Shown piece by piece: positions 7,610 through 12,968 of a stretch of DNA of 12,968 bases. The notes below the pieces were generated by a model. That model saw nothing but the letters and a program-made list of their open reading frames with translations. It was not told the origin of the DNA and did not search any database. A program made the translations under genes and the position numbers. Position 1 is the first letter of the stretch. Every line of letters begins with the position of its first letter. Origin of the DNA: an uncultured Clostridia bacterium (lineage in GTDB: Bacteria; Bacillota; Clostridia; Oscillospirales; Oscillospiraceae); assembly GCA_946006895.1 (NCBI GenBank), contig CAMFZO010000020.1:1-12968 (forward strand). The letters run 5' to 3'.

Positions 7610-8494
7610 TTATTCTTTGACCGCGCCCATGACAAGTCCTGTAACAAAATATTTCTGCAAGATCGGATAGATCACCATTACGGGGATCATCGCAACAACG
7701 ATTTTCGCCGCGTTGAAATTCAGGCTGGATATTTCGGAAAACGCCTGGATCTCCTCGGCAGTCATGCTGTTGATCTTAGTGCTGATGTCCGCAACCAGGG
7801 ATTGGATATAGGTCTGCAGCGGGATCTTTTGGGGATCGTTGATCAGGATCATACCATTGAAATAGTCGTTCCAATGGCCGACGATGCTGAACAACGACAG
7901 CGTTGCGATGGACGGTGTGGAAAGGGGGATATAGATATGCACCAGCGTTTGCAGCGGTGACGCGCCGTCAACCGCCGCAGACTCCGCCAGGGCCGGCGGC
8001 AGTCCTTTAAAAAAGTTCATCATAATGATGGTATTGCTGATGTTTACCGCACCCGGCAGCACCAACGCCCAGAAGGAATTGAGCAGGCCCAGCTCCTTGA
8101 TGACAATATACCAGGGGATCGTGCCGCCGGAGAACAGCATACATACAATGATGACGCGCATATAGTGCCCCCGCGCGGGGAAAATGCGCTCGCTCTTGGA
8201 CAGTGGGTAGGCCATCAGAAGGGTCAGGCACATATTGATGCTGGTGCCTACGACGACCTTCTTCACGGAGACCCAGAAGGAGCGGAAAAACTGCTCGTCC
8301 TCCAGGATCTTCTTATACGCCGACAGGGAAAAGCCCTTGGGCCAGAACATGACATCATTGACATAGCGTTTGGACGAGAAAGAGATCGCCACCGTATTGA
8401 GGATCGGCAGCAGACAGGAAAGGGCTGCCAGCAGCAGGAGCACCCGAAGGATCCAGTTGACCGCACGGTAACGCGGGGTATCTTGACCGACCAT
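7610..8494 (-). CDS. Carbohydrate ABC transporter permease, LplC/YtcP type
   Basis: This 294-residue inner-membrane permease is the second membrane subunit of a CUT1-type oligosaccharide importer. Hydrophobic segments are visible at about 15-38, 75-98, 110-132, 138-160, 193-215 and 263-285, giving the expected six. The cytoplasmic coupling loop for the ATPase is ESAAVDGASPLQTLVHIYIP (about 171-190), a good match to the EAA motif. The C-terminus KYFVTGLVMGAVKE is typical of LplC/YtcP proteins. It follows the other permease by 16 nt, with AAAGGAG ahead of the ATG at 8494. The operon context suggests mannosides as cargo, but permease sequence does not show the substrate. Confidence 0.93.
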   Translation of the reverse strand: MVGQDTPRYRAVNWILRVLLLLAALSCLLPILNTVAISFSSKRYVNDVMFWPKGFSLSAYKKILEDEQFFRSFWVSVKKVVVGTSINMCLTLLMAYPLSKSERIFPARGHYMRVIIVCMLFSGGTIPWYIVIKELGLLNSFWALVLPGAVNISNTIIMMNFFKGLPPALAESAAVDGASPLQTLVHIYIPLSTPSIATLSLFSIVGHWNDYFNGMILINDPQKIPLQTYIQSLVADISTKINSMTAEEIQAFSEISSLNFNAAKIVVAMIPVMVIYPILQKYFVTGLVMGAVKE

Positions 8495-8510
8495 ACTTCA
8501 GGCTCCTTTC

Positions 8511-9401
8511 TCAGAAAATACGGTACCCGGCGAACTTATCCGCCAGCTTGTAGGAAACAACGATAAGGATCGTGCTGACCACGCTTTTGAGCAGACCCAC
8601 GGCGGTGGCCAGACTGTACTGGTAGCCCAGCAGACCGGAGCGGTAGACCCAGGTGTCAATGATATCGCCGGTCTTATAGACAACGGGAGAATAGAGGTTA
8701 AAGACCTGGTCAAAGTTCGCGCTCAGGACGCTGCCGAGGCTCAGCGTCAGCATCAGCATGATGATCGGCAGCATACCGGGCAGCGTCACATGGATAATGC
8801 GCTTAAAGCGTCCCGCGCCGTCGATGGCAGCGGCTTCATAGAGCTGCTGGTCGATATTCATGATGGCGGCCAGATAGACGATCGAGCTATAGCCGAAGCC
8901 CTTCCATGTGTCCGATATGACCAGGATCTTGCGGAACCACTCATTTGACGCCAGGAACTGCACCGGGTCGCCGCCGAACAGCTCGACAATGGAGTTAACA
9001 ACGCCCTCCAGGGAGAGAAAGTTGGTCAGAATACCGGCCAGGATGACCCATGAGAGGAAATGCGGCATATAGGTCACGGTCTGCACGAATTTACGGAAAT
9101 GCTTTCCGGGAACTTCCGAAAGCATGATAGCAAAAATCAGCGGCACGATCAGGTTCAGAAGGATCTTTGCTACTGCGATGATAAGGGTGTTGCAGAAGAT
9201 CTGTCCGGTATCGGGAAGCTTGAACATATACTCAAACCATTGCAGGCCGACCCATTCAGAGCCGAATACGCCCTTTGCCGGCTTGAAATCTTCAAAAGCG
9301 ATCACAATACCAAACATCGGCAGGATGCTGAACAGGAACAGGAAAATCATTCCCGGAATCAGCATCAAGTGATAATATCTTTGATCTTTGCGGTTTTTCA
9401 T
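8511..9401 (-). CDS. Carbohydrate ABC transporter permease, LplB type
   Basis: This 296-residue integral membrane protein is the first permease subunit of the importer. It starts with a short cytoplasmic tail and a transmembrane segment (about 11-35). Further hydrophobic stretches are near 70-94, 107-130, 170-183, 209-228 and 262-284. The EAA coupling motif is YEAAAIDGAGRFKRIIHVTLP (about 188-208). FEDFKPAKGVFGSEWVGLQ near residue 36 and the C-terminal KLADKFAGYRIF are characteristic of the LplB group. It starts 14 nt after the binding-protein stop codon and is 16 nt ahead of the partner permease, so the three transport genes form one block. No ATP-binding subunit is encoded in the window. 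Confidence 0.94.
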   Translation of the reverse strand: MKNRKDQRYYHLMLIPGMIFLFLFSILPMFGIVIAFEDFKPAKGVFGSEWVGLQWFEYMFKLPDTGQIFCNTLIIAVAKILLNLIVPLIFAIMLSEVPGKHFRKFVQTVTYMPHFLSWVILAGILTNFLSLEGVVNSIVELFGGDPVQFLASNEWFRKILVISDTWKGFGYSSIVYLAAIMNIDQQLYEAAAIDGAGRFKRIIHVTLPGMLPIIMLMLTLSLGSVLSANFDQVFNLYSPVVYKTGDIIDTWVYRSGLLGYQYSLATAVGLLKSVVSTILIVVSYKLADKFAGYRIF

Positions 9402-9415
9402 GGCGGTCTCCCGGC

Positions 9416-11155
9416 TTACTTGTTGTGAGAATCTACGTAATCCTGCACTTCATCGGTGATCACATCGCCGCCAAGATCCTTCCACTGGGAAACAAAGCTG
9501 TCAAAATCATCAATGGATGCCGAGCCGGTGATGACCTCCATATAGTACTGATCCTCCAGCTTCTCCAGCGTCGCCCAGTAAAGGCCCATTCCGTCGGTGG
9601 CATAATGGAAGGCAACCGGCACCTCCACACTGTTTTTCAGGGAATTTGAAGCGATATAGCGGGACATATAGCAGATCCAGCCCTCCGTATCTGCGACGGA
9701 AGGATCGTCAAAGTAGCGCTTTGCGTTCTCGCAGAGCTGTTTGTTATATTCGGTGGTATCCGTCGGCGTGATGCCCTTTTCGATATAGTTGGCAGTCAGT
9801 TCGCCGATCCGCACCACGGCGTCATTATACTCAAGATTGAAATGTCCGGTCAGCATCGGTGCCGTCCAGGTCGTGCCTGCCTCGATCAGGGGCTGCACCG
9901 CAGCATAGCCCTCCTGGTCAATGCCGCGCCACATATCAAATTCCACATTCAGGACCTTGATAAGGATCTCCGGATGCTCAAAGCCCTTGCGGACGCACAT
10001 TACGCCATTGTCCGGGCGGAGCGCCGCGTAGGTGAACTCGCCGGCATCGTTGACAGGTGCCTCCAGCACGACCCAGTCGCCCGTCGGATTGGCGCTGAGG
10101 AACTCGGAAGCGGAATAGGGCAGGTTCCAGGAATAGAAGCAGATGCCGCATCTTCCCGAGGTGATCAGTCCCATGGCGTCGCTGTAGTCACGGGTGGCGA
10201 ACTGCGGGTCAATGATGCCCTGCCGGTAGAGGTCTGCCAGGTAGGCAAGGCCCTGCTTTGCTTCCTCCGTGATCGAGCCGTAGACGGCGTTTCCGTTTTC
10301 ATCATAGATCCACTGCTGCGGATATGCGCCGAAAGAGGCCATGATGGCATCCAGACCAAAATTCTGGTTGGAGGCGCCCAGCGGCGTGGACTGCACGGCA
10401 ATGCCGATGGTATTTCCCGCGCCATTCCCGCCGGGGTCCTTTTCCATGAAAGCCTTTGCGACCTCAACAAGCTCGTCGCGGGTGGTGGGGATCTCCAGCC
10501 CAAGGGCATCGAGCCAGTCCTTGCGGATCCACAGGAGGCACTGCTGGTAGCCGTTGTAGGTGGCAGGCAGGGCATACAGCTCTCCATCCTCGATATAAGG
10601 CTCGAAAATATCACCGCCATAGGTGGCGTAGCAGTCGCGCATATATTCCCCTGCGCAGCTCCGGAACGCATCGGTGATCGGCTGGATCATGTCATTGTCC
10701 AGCAGCTCCCGGTAGGTCATATAATTATCGACCCAGAAGATGTCGGGGAGGTCATCGCCGACAATGCACATATCCAGCTTGGTGCTGTAGTCGGCGGTCT
10801 GCCACTGCAGATCCATCTCGACGTTCAGCTTTTCATAAACCGCGTCGATATAGGGATTGTTCAGGACATCCATTCCCTCCGGGAAGTTTGCGCCGACATC
10901 CATCTGCCTCGCGGTGGTGAAGGTAACAGTCTCAGGATACTTGCCATAGGGATCGGTGGCGGGGTTTGAAGTATCCGTCGTGCTGCGCAGATCGATGGAA
11001 GCACCGATCTCATCCTCGCCGCTGGCATCCACATTGGTGCCGGAGGTCTCCACCGGGTCCTCAACGTCGTCCGTCTCCCCGCCGCAGCCTGTCAGCAGAG
11101 CCGCAACGCTCAGCAGCATTGCCAGTGTCACGAATAGCGCAACCAGTTTTTTCAT
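9416..11155 (-). CDS. Extracellular sugar-binding lipoprotein of an ABC importer (LplA-like)
   Basis: This 579-residue solute-binding lipoprotein delivers sugar to the two permeases downstream. The signal peptide ends in a lipobox ALLTGC, so Cys24 should be lipidated and the protein held on the outer face of the membrane. An acidic linker rich in D, E and T (about 28-65) tethers the binding domain. Family-typical segments are DDLPDIFWVDNYMTYRELLD and LYALPATYNGYQQCLLWIRKDWLDALG, the latter common to LplA-type binding proteins. It is longer than the ~420-450 residues usual for simple CUT1 binding proteins but in line with the LplA group, which often bind larger oligosaccharides. The start at MKKLVAL was chosen because AAGGAGGA lies 7 nt upstream; the longer open frame reaches back over the preceding gene and lacks this signal. 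The stop codon of the preceding GH76-like gene overlaps the ribosome binding site. Ligand identity is inferred from context only. Confidence 0.93.
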   Translation of the reverse strand: MKKLVALFVTLAMLLSVAALLTGCGGETDDVEDPVETSGTNVDASGEDEIGASIDLRSTTDTSNPATDPYGKYPETVTFTTARQMDVGANFPEGMDVLNNPYIDAVYEKLNVEMDLQWQTADYSTKLDMCIVGDDLPDIFWVDNYMTYRELLDNDMIQPITDAFRSCAGEYMRDCYATYGGDIFEPYIEDGELYALPATYNGYQQCLLWIRKDWLDALGLEIPTTRDELVEVAKAFMEKDPGGNGAGNTIGIAVQSTPLGASNQNFGLDAIMASFGAYPQQWIYDENGNAVYGSITEEAKQGLAYLADLYRQGIIDPQFATRDYSDAMGLITSGRCGICFYSWNLPYSASEFLSANPTGDWVVLEAPVNDAGEFTYAALRPDNGVMCVRKGFEHPEILIKVLNVEFDMWRGIDQEGYAAVQPLIEAGTTWTAPMLTGHFNLEYNDAVVRIGELTANYIEKGITPTDTTEYNKQLCENAKRYFDDPSVADTEGWICYMSRYIASNSLKNSVEVPVAFHYATDGMGLYWATLEKLEDQYYMEVITGSASIDDFDSFVSQWKDLGGDVITDEVQDYVDSHNK

Positions 11156-11168
11156 GTGTTTCTCCTCC

Positions 11169-12452
11169 TTAACGCACATAGTCTTTGATTCCGGCCTCCA
11201 GCAGCGCCGCGCCGACAACGATGGCTACGGTCGAACCGCTGGTCATGGTTTGCTGTGCCACACTGCCGCCGGAGGCCCAGATGGAGCCGGGTCCGCTGGC
11301 AGGTCCCTGCCACGAGCCGCCGTAGTAGCCGTCGGCCGTGCGGTCGTTGGTCACGATGGATACCGCAGTATCCTTCAGGAGCTTCTGCATCTCCTCCGTA
11401 TCGGGAAGCGAAAGCACCCAGGTCGCATAATAGGCGGTAAAGGTGCCGTTCGTCCACGCGTCGCGGTCGTTGAGCAGAACGCCGTTGTTGTTGTAGTGCT
11501 CCAGAAGACCCGCGTTGGTCGCGTATACCCGGTCAAGATAGACCTGTTCTCCGGTGATCTGATAGAATTTGGCGGAGAGCGCAGCCATCGCCATGTTTCC
11601 ACCGAGGAAGGAGGAGCTGCCGCCCTCGTGGATGCTGCCCGCATCGCCTCTGTGACCGGCGGCAGTGGCCTCGCAGGCATAGATGCCGTCGTCGCGGCCC
11701 AGGCACTCATGCATCCAGGAATAGGAGGCAAAGGCCAGATCGTAGAAGCGCTGCTCGCCGGTGATCTCCCAGATGCGCAGCCAGTCCAGCGCAATGCCCG
11801 CCTCATACAAGGACTTGTAATCCACGCCGTCCTTGTACCACAGGCCGCCGCCGAGATCCTCGCTGTACCAGCGGTCATAGGCGTCATCCAGCAGGTTGAT
11901 CGCCCGCTCGACAAACCACATATCCCCTGTCACGGTGTAGAAATTGAGCAGGAACATAGCGGTCCAGGCGCAGTCATCACTGGCGGTGTTGAGCAGAGCG
12001 CCCGCCGTTTCAATGGCTTCCAGATCGTTTTCATAATTCTTTTTGTAATAATTCGCTTCGGCGATCATGTAATCCTTATAGATCTCATCACCGGTCAGGA
12101 CCCAGAGGTCATAGACGTTAAACATGACCTCAGCCGCCTCCCAGATGGCACCGCGCTCGTCGGCAAGATCGGTGGGGAAGCCCTGCCAGACAGGCGTCAT
12201 ATAGCCGGTCTTCTCGTCGCCGGTCCAGAAATGGTCCAGCAGGTCGCTGACACACAGCTTTGCGATGCTCTGATAGTAGTCCTTGTCCTCCGGTGAGATG
12301 GTGCTGAGAAGCTGTTCCATTTTCGTCTTTGGCATCGGTGTTTCTCCCATGGTTTCTCCCGTTTCAGGGTTGTTTTTTTCACTTTCCGCGCAGCCTGTGA
12401 CCGTGCCGAGCAGCAGCGCGGCCATAAGGATGATGGCAATGATTCGTTTCAC
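11169..12452 (-). CDS. GH76-like glycoside hydrolase lipoprotein (putative endo-alpha-mannanase)
   Basis: This 427-residue lipid-anchored enzyme is related to the catalytic region of the SLH protein at 83-3094. The signal peptide MKRIIAIILMAALLLG ends in a lipobox VTGC (Cys21), followed by a polar linker of about 25 residues. The rest is a helical (alpha/alpha)6-type domain. The acidic pair D159-D160 in ASDDCAWTAM matches the position of the tandem catalytic aspartates of GH76. DRWYSEDLGGGLWYKDG (about 193-209) and LLNDRDAWTNGTF (about 326-338) recur almost word for word in the SLH paralogue. The start is the GTG at 12450-12452, placed 8 nt after AGGAGG; a GTG at 12459-12461 overlaps that ribosome binding site and cannot be used well. 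The paralogue starts with the same MKRIIAI. The gene sits 15 nt after the truncated gene and 13 nt before the binding protein. Substrate is inferred from neighbours. Confidence 0.85.
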   Translation of the reverse strand: MKRIIAIILMAALLLGTVTGCAESEKNNPETGETMGETPMPKTKMEQLLSTISPEDKDYYQSIAKLCVSDLLDHFWTGDEKTGYMTPVWQGFPTDLADERGAIWEAAEVMFNVYDLWVLTGDEIYKDYMIAEANYYKKNYENDLEAIETAGALLNTASDDCAWTAMFLLNFYTVTGDMWFVERAINLLDDAYDRWYSEDLGGGLWYKDGVDYKSLYEAGIALDWLRIWEITGEQRFYDLAFASYSWMHECLGRDDGIYACEATAAGHRGDAGSIHEGGSSSFLGGNMAMAALSAKFYQITGEQVYLDRVYATNAGLLEHYNNNGVLLNDRDAWTNGTFTAYYATWVLSLPDTEEMQKLLKDTAVSIVTNDRTADGYYGGSWQGPASGPGSIWASGGSVAQQTMTSGSTVAIVVGAALLEAGIKDYVR

Positions 12453-12460
12453 TGGTAACA

Positions 12461-12466
12461 CCTCCT
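12461..12466 (-). promoter_or_regulatory. Ribosome binding site that fixes the GTG start of the GH76-like lipoprotein
   Basis: AGGAGG on the minus strand is followed by 8 nt and then GTG AAA CGA. The upstream gene ends in TAA directly before it (TAACAGGAGG). The alternative upstream GTG overlaps this element, so translation should begin at 12452. Confidence 0.8.
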
Positions 12467-12467
12467 G

Positions 12468-12923
12468 TTAAGACACGAAATAGCTGATCTTTGAGAACTG
12501 TACCTGCGAGCTGAAGCTGCCCAGCCCGTAGCAGGTCATCGCCGTAAATGCGTCGGCAGGGATCTCGGCGGTAGTCCCGCCGTACACGACGGTGCCGTCC
12601 TGCTTTGCGACGGTGAGCGAAAGGGTGTTGGCGCCCGCCGCCCTTGCGAGCGTTACAACGAGATGGTTCGTACCCACTTCGCGCCAGTCAGCAGCAAGGA
12701 CCGTCGTCCACGATCCGTCGAAGTAGTATTGTCCCTGGATCAGGAGCTTCTTTTCGCCGTCGTATTTCAGCGTAATGAGTCCCACGGGATGCTTTTCGTC
12801 ATCGCCCAGCGCAATACGCGCCGTGCAGGTGCCGTCGCCACCCTTCGTGCCGAATACCACATCCGTCCGGAGCGTAAAGGCACTTTCAAGGGCATCGGTC
12901 GTATTATAGCTGTAAACATCACC
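12468..12923 (-). CDS. 3' end of a truncated gene; C-terminal lectin-like beta-sandwich domain
   Basis: Only the last 151 residues of this product are present. The gene is cut by the contig end and real sequence stops at 12923; further residues in the same frame (M-Y-K-R-Q) come from adapter. The visible part is strand-rich: alternating hydrophobic segments such as LITLKYDGEKKLLIQGQYYF and NTLSLTVAKQDGTVVY suggest a concanavalin-like jelly roll. Its end (TLSLTVAKQDG, then AEIPADAFTAMTCYGLGSF, then VQFSKISYF) aligns by eye with residues about 174-219 of the SLH enzyme (ITLTVSGDQG, then ATVPADVMNVLCYIGLAAE, then RFSNIRLS). The two are probably the same domain family, perhaps carbohydrate-binding. 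The full gene is likely a secreted enzyme or glycan-binding protein of the same operon. It ends 15 nt before the GH76-like lipoprotein start. The catalytic part, if any, is not visible. Confidence 0.75.
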   Translation of the reverse strand, partial: GDVYSYNTTDALESAFTLRTDVVFGTKGGDGTCTARIALGDDEKHPVGLITLKYDGEKKLLIQGQYYFDGSWTTVLAADWREVGTNHLVVTLARAAGANTLSLTVAKQDGTVVYGGTTAEIPADAFTAMTCYGLGSFSSQVQFSKISYFVS

Positions 12924-12968
12924 CTGTCTCTTATACACATCTGACGCTGCCGACGAAGGCTTAGGTGT
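12924..12968. other. Illumina Nextera adapter and index left on the contig end (not biological)
   Basis: 12924-12942 is the Tn5 mosaic-end sequence CTGTCTCTTATACACATCT. 12943-12956 is GACGCTGCCGACGA, the reverse complement of the Nextera read-1 adapter. 12957-12964 is AGGCTTAG, the reverse complement of the i5 index CTAAGCCT. 12965-12968 is GTGT, the first bases of the P5 end. The whole 45-nt run matches a library construct and should be trimmed. Confidence 0.98.

Noticed and set aside
11156..11218. A longer start for the binding protein at 11218
   Set aside because: It would overlap the end of the GH76-like lipoprotein and put about 21 residues ahead of a normal lipoprotein signal peptide.
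12924..12938. An ATG start for the truncated gene at 12938
   Set aside because: The codons M-Y-K-R-Q are formed by the Nextera mosaic end. The true gene continues past the contig end.
12924..12942. A Tn5 or IS50 mobile element end
   Set aside because: The mosaic-end sequence is followed by library adapter and index, so it comes from tagmentation and not from a transposon in the genome.
12663..12944. A plus-strand open frame ending in LSLIHI
   Set aside because: It is antisense to the lectin-like domain and its end is translated adapter.

Overview
The window is one end of a draft or metagenomic contig. It carries a single gene cluster read entirely from the minus strand. The organism looks like a monoderm (Gram-positive type) Clostridia-like bacterium, probably a gut Oscillospirales-type relative. 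The reasons are three C-terminal S-layer homology (SLH) repeats, two lipoprotein signal peptides, strong AGGAGG-type ribosome binding sites, an LplB/YtcP-type sugar importer with no ATPase gene of its own, and fairly GC-rich codon use. The taxonomy is inference, because no marker gene is present.

Layout in transcription order, from high to low coordinates: (i) positions 12924-12968 are not biological but Illumina Nextera adapter with an index; (ii) 12468-12923 is the 3' end of a gene whose product ends in a lectin-like beta-sandwich; (iii) 11169-12452 is a GH76-like lipoprotein; (iv) 9416-11155 is a sugar-binding lipoprotein; (v) 8511-9401 and 7610-8494 are the two permeases; (vi) 7412-7609 is an intergenic stretch with two hairpins that may terminate or attenuate transcription; (vii) 4262-7411 is a cytoplasmic GH38 alpha-mannosidase; (viii) 3158-4252 is a GntR-type regulator with a LacI-like sensor domain; (ix) 83-3094 is a 1003-residue SLH-anchored GH76-like surface enzyme; (x) a strong hairpin terminator at 43-67 closes the cluster. 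Most junctions are 9-16 nt, and at three of them the stop codon abuts or overlaps the next Shine-Dalgarno, so this is almost certainly an operon, perhaps with a processing or attenuation step before the mannosidase.

The genes fit together as an alpha-mannan or mannose-rich glycan utilisation locus. Surface GH76-like enzymes (one SLH-anchored, one lipid-anchored) would cut polymer outside the cell. The binding protein and two permeases would import oligosaccharides, using an ATPase encoded elsewhere. The GH38 enzyme would release mannose in the cytoplasm, and the regulator would sense the imported sugar. The least described parts are the lectin-like module seen both at the N-terminus of the SLH enzyme and at the C-terminus of the truncated first gene, and the cysteine-pair repeat block before the SLH domains. 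No RNA gene, CRISPR array, insertion sequence or attachment site was seen.
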